Positions 50,857 through 56,937 of a DNA stretch of 64,000 bases are shown piece by piece; position 1 is the first letter of the stretch; the number at the start of each line of letters is the position of its first letter. Origin of the DNA: a virus. Location of the stretch: the IMG/VR virus record IMGVR_UViG_3300042309_001835, positions 1 to 64,000 of that record; one strand, given 5' to 3'. The translations under genes and the position numbers were made by a program. The notes below the pieces were generated by a model that worked only from the letters and a program-made list of their open reading frames with translations, was not told the origin of the DNA and did not search any database.

Positions 50857-51351
50857 ATGGTTGAGTTTTTCTTTACACCCGCGCAACGTCAGCGTGCCCT
50901 AGAGGAGGCCACAAGGCGGCAGGACTCCAATCAAAGGCTTGGGCGCAAAGGTCGCAACAAGGGGCCTACAACGGGGCCAGAGGCCCTGGAAAAGCACAAA
51001 ATAGGAGCCGGGGCAGAGTTAGCGGTAGCAATTTATCTTGGACTTGAGGAATTTGTATTTCAGGATACGAATCCCGTCAGGGGGTCTTCCGATTTGCCTG
51101 GAAAGATCGATGTAAAGTGCAGGCCTTGTCATCATTGGGATTTATTGGTACAATTGGATGACGACCTTGAAAAGACCTATGTGCTAGTTACGATACAACA
51201 CAGGCGTATATTTATCCATGGATGGATTCATGGCTCCATGATCCCCAAGGAATGTATAAAAGAGTACGCCCCAGGAAGACCCTGTTACAGCATCCCACAA
51301 TCAAACCTGAAACCAATTGAGGACTTGAAATGTCAGGCGGAAGCTGCTTAA
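50857..51351 (+). CDS. PD-(D/E)XK-type nuclease candidate
   Basis: 164 residues from ATG 50857; the longer frame at 50833 starts inside the terminator. Motifs that fit: helix KIGAGAELAVAIYLGLEEF, SSDLPGKIDVKCR (D...DxK), then a strand DLLVQLDDDLEKTYVLVTI and IFIHGWIHG. Such small nucleases occur in cyanophages. The basic N-terminus may bind DNA. Activity not proven. Confidence 0.55.
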   Translation: MVEFFFTPAQRQRALEEATRRQDSNQRLGRKGRNKGPTTGPEALEKHKIGAGAELAVAIYLGLEEFVFQDTNPVRGSSDLPGKIDVKCRPCHHWDLLVQLDDDLEKTYVLVTIQHRRIFIHGWIHGSMIPKECIKEYAPGRPCYSIPQSNLKPIEDLKCQAEAA

Positions 51352-51515
51352 GTCGTCATGATTGCTGGCTCTCCTGGGAAGAACAAGATGGAGAGGAGTT
51401 TGCTGTTCTTAACTTTTCGGATGACCTGATATCCCAGCTTGGATGGGAAGAAGGGGACGAGTTAGACTGGACCCAAAACGATAATGGCTCAATTTCCATC
51501 GCTAGGCCAAAATAA
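51330..51515 (+). CDS. AbrB/SpoVT-like DNA-binding protein
   Basis: 61 residues. FSDDLISQLGWEEGDELDW then NGSISIARP is the swapped-hairpin AbrB pattern (strand, L-x-x-L-G-W-x-x-G-D turn, strand). It would be a dimeric transcription regulator. It overlaps both neighbours. Confidence 0.65.
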   Translation: MSGGSCLSRHDCWLSWEEQDGEEFAVLNFSDDLISQLGWEEGDELDWTQNDNGSISIARPK

Positions 51516-51715
51516 TGGACAAGCCGCTGCACATGCGCGAGTTAAGACAGAAAGTCGCTGAGCGAATGTGGAGCGTTTGTCGGTCAGAACTTGATCCAGT
51601 TGAGCCGCCGCCGGTAATATATGCCATGACAGAAACGGCGATCAATGAGATATATATGAATATCGATAAGATGCTAATGCAAACCATAAAGGACAGACTT
51701 GAGAGGCTGATATGA
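51515..51715 (+). CDS. hypothetical helical protein (66 aa)
   Basis: ATG 51515 overlaps the AbrB-like stop. Charged helices (MRELRQKVAERMWSVCRSE, EIYMNIDKMLMQTIKDRLE). Coupled to the next gene by ATGA. Function unknown. Confidence 0.55.
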   Translation: MDKPLHMRELRQKVAERMWSVCRSELDPVEPPPVIYAMTETAINEIYMNIDKMLMQTIKDRLERLI

Positions 51716-51861
51716 CCGATGAAGAAATCATAAAGACAATCCACGCTAAGATCCGTGACCACGAGGTCCGAGTCGCCATCGTGTCTGGTACCCTGGGTCT
51801 GGCAATCCTGACCGGAATCTTCCATGCAATTCATCTCAACCACACCTTGCTGTCTCGATAG
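51712..51861 (+). CDS. small membrane protein (49 aa)
   Basis: ATG 51712 (ATGA coupling), TAG 51859-51861. An acidic amphipathic N-terminus then one membrane helix (VAIVSGTLGLAILTGIF) and a His-rich end. Function unknown. Confidence 0.5.
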   Translation: MTDEEIIKTIHAKIRDHEVRVAIVSGTLGLAILTGIFHAIHLNHTLLSR

Positions 51862-52006
51862 CTTGACTCAAGACGAGCGGGATGAGCTGAATGTATTGAA
51901 GGCAGCGATCAGTTACCTGCCCAGCACGGTCCACCCTGCTAAGATGATGCGGTTCACTCAGCTCTGCGCCCGGTGCCTGTGTGGCAAGGGCGATCCCTCT
52001 TGCTAA
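51824..52006 (+). CDS. hypothetical Cys-rich protein (60 aa)
   Basis: ATG 51824 overlaps the previous gene. Cys pattern CC then CARCLCGKGDPSC near the end suggests metal binding. Helical middle (QDERDELNVLKAAISYL). Followed by TAATG coupling. Confidence 0.5.
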   Translation: MQFISTTPCCLDSLTQDERDELNVLKAAISYLPSTVHPAKMMRFTQLCARCLCGKGDPSC

Positions 52007-52215
52007 TGACAAATAACCTTGAACACAACAAGGATGGTTTTGCGATCAAATATCGCATTGGCGACTATATGAATTACTTGCGATTTAACGATACAACTGC
52101 ACAGCGCTCCATTTCTAATATTGCTATATTTTTGATTGGATGTGGATTTGGTCGCTCGGCCGTCATCCAAGGACTTAGGGACGCAGCGGACCAGATGGAG
52201 TCAGATTGGAACTGA
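52007..52215 (+). CDS. hypothetical protein (68 aa)
   Basis: ATG 52007 overlaps the previous stop (TAATG); a longer frame to 51973 is less likely. Contains ISNIAIFLIGCGFGRSAVIQGLRDAAD. The segment after IFLIGCGF resembles a helix-turn-helix. Function unknown. Confidence 0.55.
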
Positions 52216-52236
52216 TCCCCTGGCGGAACGCGTCTA

Positions 52237-52275
52237 GACCCCGGCACCGTAAGACCCACCATTGGTGCCTGGGTC
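52237..52275 (+). promoter_or_regulatory. strong intergenic stem-loop
   Basis: GACCC C GGCACC (52237-52248) pairs with GGTGCC T GGGTC (52264-52275): 11 pairs with one mismatch and a 15-base loop. No T run follows. It lies in the 173-bp gap before a helix-turn-helix gene. Confidence 0.5.
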
Positions 52276-52388
52276 AATTCTGAACAAATCCCGAAGATCT
52301 TGACACCATGACAAGCTGGGGTCTATGGTTGAGACACAGGCAAGCAACCTGTTGTTATGCAATCAAATCCCACTGCTCTGATTAAAAA

Positions 52389-52826
52389 ATGGAACGAATC
52401 CTTGATTTCTGCGACGTAACAAGCTGCGACCTCAGTCTGTCCGGCCCAGGCCTGGTACTAAGGTTGTCTCAAGGGGATGTTGTCACGAAAATCAGGATCG
52501 GTACTGACAAATTCGCAGAAACCCACCCGCCAGTAAAAGCGATCACAAACACTGTCAGCGTGACACCAGCCGCAACAGGCCGCCAGCAGGCCGTAGTTGG
52601 ACTAATTGAGAAGGCTACATCAGTGGCACTCGCGGGCAGATCCAAGCGCGTACCCCAGCGTCGACTGAACGAACAAGACGTTAAGGAGATCAGACGAAAC
52701 TGGGATGCAACCGTAAAAGCCTGCGGTTCCAAAAATGCCGCCGCAGAGCAACTTGGACGCATCTATAACTGCAGCGCCAAAAACGTATATGCAATTATTT
52801 ACAGATATTCATGGGTGAACATCTGA
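52389..52826 (+). CDS. helix-turn-helix DNA-binding protein candidate
   Basis: 145 residues. The C-terminal 55 residues (RRLNEQDVKEIRRNWDATV, KNAAAEQLGRIYNCSAKNV, YAIIYRYSW) have the helix-turn-helix pattern of small phage regulators and homing-endonuclease-associated domains. The N-terminal half is beta-rich. Likely a transcription regulator. Confidence 0.65.
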   Translation: MERILDFCDVTSCDLSLSGPGLVLRLSQGDVVTKIRIGTDKFAETHPPVKAITNTVSVTPAATGRQQAVVGLIEKATSVALAGRSKRVPQRRLNEQDVKEIRRNWDATVKACGSKNAAAEQLGRIYNCSAKNVYAIIYRYSWVNI

Positions 52827-52886
52827 TGGTCCGCTAGACTGGGCACGCGGCAAAGGGTTGCCGTGTGTGAGGAGAGTGCTAAACTG

Positions 52887-52913
52887 GCGCTGGCCATGAG
52901 CTAGCGCTTTTTT
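52887..52913 (+). terminator. rho-independent terminator abutting the next start
   Basis: GCGCTGGC (52887-52894), loop CATGA, GCTAGCGC (52900-52907) with one G-U pair, six T, then ATG 52914 directly. Confidence 0.85.
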
Positions 52914-53270
52914 ATGTCTAACGAAATCGGTCGGCAATCCTGCATGGTTATCACCCTGGATGACTACAAGTTTCAGCTCGAGGATGCGAATGAGCCGGAT
53001 GGGTTTGCTGAATACAAGGGAAAGATGGAAGTGTCTTATGATGGAGAATTTCTTGGTATAGACGTCTGGGAAGCTCCAGTTAACAGTGATTTTATCGATT
53101 CGCCTGTTCAACAAATAACTCTTGCTGGCCCAGATCAGGCTAACCTGCTGGTGGGTGCGATCCTTGCTTTGTTGGAATCTTATGGTCATCAGACTGTACT
53201 AGATGACGAGGATATCCAGGAGGAGTACAAGCAATTGGCAGAGGAGGCCCAAGGCACAGTATTCAGGTAA
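52914..53270 (+). CDS. hypothetical acidic protein (118 aa)
   Basis: ATG 52914 directly follows a terminator T run, so its translation on a normal transcript would have no leader beyond the hairpin. Beta-rich start (CMVITLDDYKFQLED), then AGPDQANLLVGAILALLES, and a very acidic end. It may be a DNA mimic, but this is a guess. Confidence 0.55.
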   Translation: MSNEIGRQSCMVITLDDYKFQLEDANEPDGFAEYKGKMEVSYDGEFLGIDVWEAPVNSDFIDSPVQQITLAGPDQANLLVGAILALLESYGHQTVLDDEDIQEEYKQLAEEAQGTVFR

Positions 53271-53278
53271 ACTTTTGT

Positions 53279-53515
53279 ATGGACACGCAGCCATTAAAAC
53301 GTACCTGGGACACCCCCATCAGGGAGCGATGGAATGCCCCTATCCATCACTGCCTAAAGGCTATTGATGGCCACGTTGATTTGTACCTGAAGACAGGCGA
53401 TAGGTGGCACATCGAGCAGGCCAACTTTCTGCGTTCTTATGTAGGGCGACTAAAGACCTGGATTCATGAGGAAGAAGACTGCCTGAAGTATCGCAACGCA
53501 GAAGACACCGAATGA
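53279..53515 (+). CDS. hypothetical protein (78 aa)
   Basis: ATG 53279. Charged helices with WNAPIHHCLKAIDGHVDLY and WHIEQANFLRSYVGRLK. Its last 52 bp overlap the 3' end of a convergent minus-strand gene. Function unknown. Confidence 0.5.
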   Translation: MDTQPLKRTWDTPIRERWNAPIHHCLKAIDGHVDLYLKTGDRWHIEQANFLRSYVGRLKTWIHEEEDCLKYRNAEDTE

Positions 53516-53718
53516 CTTTCGGGTCGAAGTCCAGTTTCTTTGTGCCATTTTATCATTGTATCTTGACGTAGCGGACCGCGATCAAAATAAACCTTGAAGT
53601 TCTGGTGGCTGGCAAGTTCAACCAATTCACGCACGCTGCCACTGTGCCTAAGTCGTTCGTGTATAACCAGCTCTGGACGTTGGTCGTACAGCTCCCCGTA
53701 TGCGTTGTATTCAGTCAT
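53464..53718 (-). CDS. hypothetical protein (84 aa), minus strand
   Basis: From ATG 53718. Contains GSVRELVELASHQNFKVYFD and MIKWHKETGLRPESH, resembling small alpha/beta regulatory proteins. First of a minus-strand block. Convergent overlap with the preceding plus-strand gene. No family recognised. Confidence 0.55.
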   Translation of the reverse strand: MTEYNAYGELYDQRPELVIHERLRHSGSVRELVELASHQNFKVYFDRGPLRQDTMIKWHKETGLRPESHSVSSALRYFRQSSSS

Positions 53719-53813
53719 TAGCTGTGGTCCGAATAGATGGCGTTTACTTGGATTACCGATATTCTACCCATGTAAATGAAATACTGTTGCGCGTGTGACA
53801 ATTTAATGTGCTG

Positions 53814-53957
53814 TTAATCGGCTCGCAAGATCTTGTTGCATTCACCGAATGGTTTAGTAATCGACGGGCATGGTTCAGAGGGACCGTAGATTAACAAATC
53901 CTGGAATGCCAGCACCAGAACCAGTACCGCAATGTAGCTGATACTCATCAATATCAT
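53814..53957 (-). CDS. small membrane protein (47 aa)
   Basis: From ATG 53957 (MILMSISYIAVLVLVLAF). One membrane helix, then a Cys/Pro-containing C-terminus. The longer frame to 54044 overlaps a real gene in another frame, so the short form is preferred. Confidence 0.45.
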   Translation of the reverse strand: MILMSISYIAVLVLVLAFQDLLIYGPSEPCPSITKPFGECNKILRAD

Positions 53958-53970
53958 CAGCCCGTCAATG

Positions 53971-54114
53971 CTACCGCTTGCGCTTTTTCTTTTTGCTAGA
54001 TGCGGCTTGACTAAGAGCAATTGCTTGAGCTTGTTTTGGGTCACGGCCTTCCTTGATTAGTGTGCGGATGTTGCTGCTGATCGTTTTCTGACTGGGGCCC
54101 TTCCTTAACGGCAT
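53971..54114 (-). CDS. small basic protein of the MPLRKGxSQKTISxNI family
   Basis: 47 residues from ATG 54114. [19 protein letters not shown] then [19 protein letters not shown] is a pattern I recall from many phage genomes (opening MPLKKGxSxKTISKNI, then QKQAVAIAL). It overlaps the next minus gene in another frame. Function unknown; probably DNA-associated. Confidence 0.65.
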   Translation of the reverse strand: MPLRKGPSQKTISSNIRTLIKEGRDPKQAQAIALSQAASSKKKKRKR

Positions 54115-54220
54115 TCGCGTTCTCCAGGTGATCGTAAGCTAGGACCCATACGATTGTCAACAAGGTCCCCAGTAATACGATACCTAATCCGATTGCAATA
54201 TCCCACGGGAACTCAGTCAT
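54041..54220 (-). CDS. small membrane protein (59 aa)
   Basis: From ATG 54220 to a TGA at 54041. One membrane helix ([21 protein letters not shown]) and a soluble Gln/His-rich tail. It directly follows the start region of the gene at 54221-54511 and overlaps the basic protein gene by 74 bp in another frame. Confidence 0.5.
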   Translation of the reverse strand: MTEFPWDIAIGLGIVLLGTLLTIVWVLAYDHLENANAVKEGPQSENDQQQHPHTNQGRP

Positions 54221-54511
54221 CTACCATAACTCCTTGTTAGCCCAGTAAGCACCGGAAAGTTTTCCACGTGCAATATTCTTTGCGTGCCTACTTTTGAAAG
54301 ATTCACGCCTTGCTTTGTCTTTAGCAGAATCACTGGCACTAGGTTTACCCGCTGTAGTCATTTTTTGATCGCCAAAACGTACCAGTTTCACGGTATCGCC
54401 ATCTTTCGCGAGAACTACGCCTTTTTTTGTTGGATGGTCAGGGGTTCGCTTCGGCTTGTTGTAACCCTCTAGACCATATTTTTCGAGACGGGGATCCTTC
54501 TTTTTGGCCAT
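54221..54511 (-). CDS. basic protein widespread in aquatic phages
   Basis: 96 residues. LVRFGDQKMTTAGKP then KARRESFKSRHAKNIARGK and LSGAYWANKELW match a pattern I recall from marine and freshwater phage genomes (KLIRFGDQxM, RHxxNIxRGKxSAxYWxxKVLW). It is often virion- or DNA-associated and has no agreed function. It heads the minus-strand block. Confidence 0.7.
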   Translation of the reverse strand: MAKKKDPRLEKYGLEGYNKPKRTPDHPTKKGVVLAKDGDTVKLVRFGDQKMTTAGKPSASDSAKDKARRESFKSRHAKNIARGKLSGAYWANKELW

Positions 54512-54553
54512 GGAATCACGAATCCGATTCCTTAGATTTCCTGAATGCGTCCC

Positions 54554-54559
54554 TATAAT
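54554..54559 (+). promoter_or_regulatory. promoter -10 box (TATAAT) before HNH gene
   Basis: CCCTATAATGCC, 21 bp before TTG 54580. The -35 position reads CTTAGA, which is poor. Confidence 0.4.
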
Positions 54560-54579
54560 GCCTTAGGTGCAACAAAGAC

Positions 54580-54891
54580 TTGCCGTACAGCGACCTTGAC
54601 ACGCAAAGGCAGCCCTGCCGAGCACTTCAAAAAAGAAAAGATATGGTTAACAGCGCCAAGGAGAAACCCTGTGCACATTGCAATCAGAATTACCCACGTC
54701 CTGTAATGGACCTGCATCACATTGACCCATCCAAGAAGGGGTTAGAAATATCTAAATTGGTGTACAGGTGCAGTTACAGTGCGCTCCAGGAAGAAATAAG
54801 TAAGTGCGTCCCACTCTGCGCCAACTGCCACAGGATGGTCCACGCCGGACTAATTGAACTGGAAGACCCGGAAATCCAGCCAAAAGAATAA
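54580..54891 (+). CDS. HNH-type endonuclease
   Basis: 103 residues from TTG 54580. CAHCNQNYP, then MDLHHIDPSKKG (catalytic HH), then CVPLCANCHRMVH: two CxxC pairs around a DLHH core. This is the layout of phage HNH nucleases often linked to homing or to terminase. Here it borders the tRNA region. Confidence 0.8.
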   Translation: MPYSDLDTQRQPCRALQKRKDMVNSAKEKPCAHCNQNYPRPVMDLHHIDPSKKGLEISKLVYRCSYSALQEEISKCVPLCANCHRMVHAGLIELEDPEIQPKE

Positions 54892-54899
54892 AGAATAAA

Positions 54900-54980
54900 T
54901 GGCCTCAACGAGAGTCGAACTCGTACACCCTGCGGCGGCGCATTTTAAGTGCGCTGTGTCTACCGTTTCACCATGAGGCC
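54900..54980 (-). tRNA. tRNA-Leu (UAA)
   Basis: A class II tRNA. Acceptor GGCCTCA/TGAGGCC with discriminator A at 54900, D arm with GGTAGA, anticodon arm GCGCA-CTTAAAA-TGCGC giving UAA, long variable region (CGCCGCCGCAGGGTGT), T arm ACGAG-TTCGACT-CTCGT. No CCA encoded. Fully paired. Confidence 0.92.
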
Positions 54981-55056
54981 TGGTGCTCCCTGCGTGGATC
55001 GAACACGCCTAAGGTCGATTATGAGTCGACTGCATTCACCAGATTGCTAAGGGAGC
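54981..55056 (-). tRNA. tRNA-Met (CAU), possibly Ile2
   Basis: Acceptor GCTCCCT/AGGGAGC, D arm, anticodon arm GTCGA-CTCATAA-TCGAC (CAU), T arm GCGTG-TTCGATC-CACGC, discriminator A, and an encoded CCA (54981-54983). Its end is directly joined to tRNA-Leu. CAU could also be read as Ile2 if lysidine is added. Confidence 0.9.
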
Positions 55057-55057
55057 A

Positions 55058-55131
55058 GCAACCGTCACACTGTAGCCGATGCGGGTCGTCTTTGTAATAT
55101 CCTCGTCCCATGATCTCCTGTAGACGGTTGC
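55058..55131 (-). ncRNA. tRNA-sized element closed by a 9-bp stem
   Basis: GCAACCGTC (55058-55066) and GACGGTTGC (55123-55131) pair perfectly and enclose 56 nt, total 74 nt, one base upstream of the tRNA-Met 5' end. No TTCGA T-loop is visible on either strand, so it is not a standard tRNA. It may be a processing signal or a degenerate tRNA. Confidence 0.5.
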
Positions 55132-55173
55132 CACCGGGCACGCTAATGTCCACCTAAGGCCCTGCGACCTACA

Positions 55174-55548
55174 ATGCCCCGTCCAATCAAGCCACGTTCA
55201 AGCCGTCGCCGCCTGCAGGGACAGCGCATCCTAAGCTTTGTCGCAACCCATCAAATCGATGGCAACGGCATCCAAGGTGTTACGGCTGCCAGGAAATTCG
55301 TATCACAAAATAATGTTTGCTATCCGGCAATCATTCGCGTTCATCGCAACAGGTATACAATCGACAGTTTTTTCCTCGCGGAAAAGGGAATGTTCGGATT
55401 GGCATATGCTGAATTCAATTGGATGGTATTTCCGTGCCTTCGGCAACTGGTCGAAAAAATTGGCCCAAGAGAGCTTTTCACTGACTTGGGCCTTTATGAT
55501 TGGGCTTCCGAAGAAGAGAGCTACAGGGCGGAATACGCTTTTATCTAA
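55174..55548 (+). CDS. hypothetical protein (124 aa)
   Basis: ATG 55174. The N-terminus is basic (RPIKPRSSRRRLQGQR). The rest has ARKFVSQNNVCYPAIIRVH and FFLAEKGMFGLAYAEF, ending in an acidic helix. It lies opposite the minus-strand RNA cluster. Its end overlaps the next gene by 4 bp. Function unknown. Confidence 0.6.
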   Translation: MPRPIKPRSSRRRLQGQRILSFVATHQIDGNGIQGVTAARKFVSQNNVCYPAIIRVHRNRYTIDSFFLAEKGMFGLAYAEFNWMVFPCLRQLVEKIGPRELFTDLGLYDWASEEESYRAEYAFI

Positions 55549-55943
55549 GCGACCCTAGTTAGCCTGTTTCCGAAGTTGAACTTATAGCCCTCGACGGTTT
55601 GATCCTGACAGGGCTCCATGTATGTTCTGAAGCAACAAATCTTGTTGATTGCCGTGGTGTCAACGCCAAACTCTTTGGCAATGTCACCCTGCTTTTCACC
55701 CAAGTGGGCCCTTAGGCGAATTTCGTAAATCTGACGATCGCTGAAAAAGCCTTGCTTGCGTCCACGCTTGACTGGATCGACGCTCACGGGTGGCCGACGC
55801 ATAACACGTCTGACAACGCGGCCAGGAGTGCTGGCCGAAACGTCTGTAATCCTGGCTATGCTGTCATAGTCATAACCTTGGCACCTCAGGTCCCAAATGC
55901 GGTCTTCTTTGGGAATGGAAACTCTTCCTCTTGCTCTGGTCAT
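55545..55943 (-). CDS. double helix-turn-helix DNA-binding protein
   Basis: 132 residues from ATG 55943; a longer start at 55967 is possible. Two HTH-like segments: IWDLRCQGYDYDSIARITD with ASTPGRVVRRV, and DRQIYEIRLRAHLGEKQGDIAKEFGVDTTAINKI. This is the look of resolvase-type HTH regulators or homing-endonuclease DNA-binding parts. It sits inside the RNA cluster and on the same strand, so it may be co-transcribed with it. Confidence 0.7.
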   Translation of the reverse strand: MTRARGRVSIPKEDRIWDLRCQGYDYDSIARITDVSASTPGRVVRRVMRRPPVSVDPVKRGRKQGFFSDRQIYEIRLRAHLGEKQGDIAKEFGVDTTAINKICCFRTYMEPCQDQTVEGYKFNFGNRLTRVA

Positions 55944-56091
55944 GGTTTCGGGTAATGGGTATCCCACTGCCCTTCTATCTTAGACGAATACTGGAGGGAA
56001 GCAACCCCCGGCCCGCCGCAGTGTTACAATTTATTGACACGCCACATCAGGCGTAACCGTTGCATTACGTTACAATCCCCTTGTTTCATAG

Positions 56092-56172
56092 TATCCACGA
56101 TTTAATTGAACCCAGAAAGCGGATGCTTCAATGCGCTGGCTCCAGGCTTCTGGGTCCGATGGGTCGTGGATA
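56092..56172 (-). ncRNA. 81-nt structured element with two nested stems
   Basis: Outer stem TATCCACGA (56092-56100) with TCGTGGATA (56164-56172), nine pairs. Inner stem ACCCAGAA(A)GC (56110-56120) with GCTTCTGGGT (56146-56155), ten pairs with a bulge. Length is tRNA-like but no T-arm is seen. The strand is unknown; minus is assumed from the neighbouring tRNAs. Confidence 0.55.
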
Positions 56173-56272
56173 TTTTGCAGATATATTGGCGGGAACATTG
56201 AACGCTTCCAGGCCCTGAAGGCCCAATAAATATAGCCCACGCTATTGCAGACAAACTAGCATAGATTACCAG

Positions 56273-56373
56273 CGCCCAGACGGGAATCGAACCCGCATCG
56301 TAGTCCTGTCATATAGCATTGCGTCCAACGCATCAGCCAGGTACCGACCTGTCCAGTTGGTTCGGACTGGGCG
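56273..56373 (-). tRNA. long tRNA-like gene (101 nt), isotype unresolved
   Basis: Acceptor CGCCCAG/CTGGGCG and a good T arm (GCGGG-TTCGATT-CCCGT) are clear. The part between holds an arm-like CCGA...TCGG hairpin and a longer TACCTG...CAGG hairpin with TGCGT-TGG-ACGCA inside, about 25 nt more than a class I tRNA. No ordinary anticodon arm could be placed. It may contain an insertion, be a degenerate tRNA, or be a tRNA mimic. Confidence 0.55.
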
Positions 56374-56374
56374 A

Positions 56375-56448
56375 CGACTCAGACAGGACTCAAACCTGTG
56401 ACCGACCGCTTAGAAGGCGGTTGCTCTATTCAACTGAGCTACTGAGCC
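56375..56448 (-). tRNA. tRNA-Arg (UCU)
   Basis: Acceptor GGCTCAG/CTGAGTC (one G-U), D arm GCTC...GAGC, anticodon arm ACCGC-CTTCTAA-GCGGT giving UCU, T arm ACAGG-TTTGAGT-CCTGT, discriminator G at 56375. No CCA encoded. It reads AGA codons. Confidence 0.9.
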
Positions 56449-56462
56449 ATTAGTCAGGCAGG

Positions 56463-56527
56463 GCGTCTTACCGTATCGGGCGGTATCTCCTGGCTATGTG
56501 CCAGGCGTGTTCCTTACACCAAGACGC
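56463..56527 (-). ncRNA. 65-nt tRNA-like cloverleaf
   Basis: Acceptor-like GCGTCTT/AAGACGC (seven pairs), then GTGT-AAGGA-ACAC, then CCTGGC-ACATA-GCCAGG, then ACCG-CCCGATA-CGGT. All four arms are paired, but the total is 65 nt, the third arm has no U33 and the T-loop lacks TTC. Probably a tRNA mimic or a strongly reduced tRNA. Confidence 0.55.
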
Positions 56528-56531
56528 AGTG

Positions 56532-56740
56532 ACCCTCCTGTTTGTGCATCATCCAGCGTCCTGGGGCTAAGCATAGAGGGTGTTTGCACGGATCTAACCT
56601 GCGATCCGTAAGGGGTACCTTCTCCCTAAGGGGCCCCGCCGGGTCCGGGACGGTTGGTCAACCGTATGCAGTCCGTCGAGCTTGCCAAGTGGGTCGAGGG
56701 CTCAACCGTGGACTAGACGGGCGGAGGTGATCAACCCTCC
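56532..56740 (-). ncRNA. hairpin-rich RNA stretch
   Basis: Successive stems: ACCCTC/GAGGGT (56532-56581), ACGGATC/GATCCGT (56588-56609), GGGG/CCCC around CCTT/AAGG (about 56612-56636), and a GACGG/CCGTC stem with ACGGTT-GACC-AACCGT inside (about 56652-56680). No gene of convincing quality covers it. It continues the structured RNA between the promoter at 56929 and the tRNAs. Confidence 0.45.
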
Positions 56741-56858
56741 GGCCTGGAAACCCAGGACTTCACGCAGGTCAACAACGATCGAAAATTTCCGATCCAGAAT
56801 CGACGCAGTGCCCATTCCTGTTGACTGCACCCCGCCGACAGAGCAGCGTGGGGGGTTA

Positions 56859-56916
56859 ACAGAAGGATTGGGCGTGACCGGATACAAAAGTAACCAGACA
56901 GTGGCCCAACCTCTGT
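56859..56916 (-). ncRNA. stem-loop at the predicted 5' end of the RNA cluster
   Basis: ACAG-AGG-TTGGGC (56859-56873 with two bulged A) pairs with GCCCAA-CCT-CTGT (56904-56916). The inner arm pairs fully only in minus-strand RNA, where one position becomes a U-G pair. Its outer end is where a transcript from the -10 box at 56924-56929 should begin. Confidence 0.55.
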
Positions 56917-56923
56917 CACTAAC

Positions 56924-56929
56924 AGTATA
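56924..56929 (-). promoter_or_regulatory. extended -10 promoter for the tRNA/RNA cluster
   Basis: On the minus strand TGGTATACT, with the start site expected about base 56917, exactly at the foot of the stem-loop. A -35-like TCAACG lies 16-17 bp upstream. Confidence 0.55.
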
Positions 56930-56937
56930 CCACAAAG

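Noticed and set aside
56702-56935. 77-codon minus-strand frame in the RNA cluster
   Set aside because: It would overlap the promoter and leader stem. Only the last 40 codons look protein-like (SILDRKFSIVVDLREVLGF), without a good ribosome site. Possible but not supported enough.
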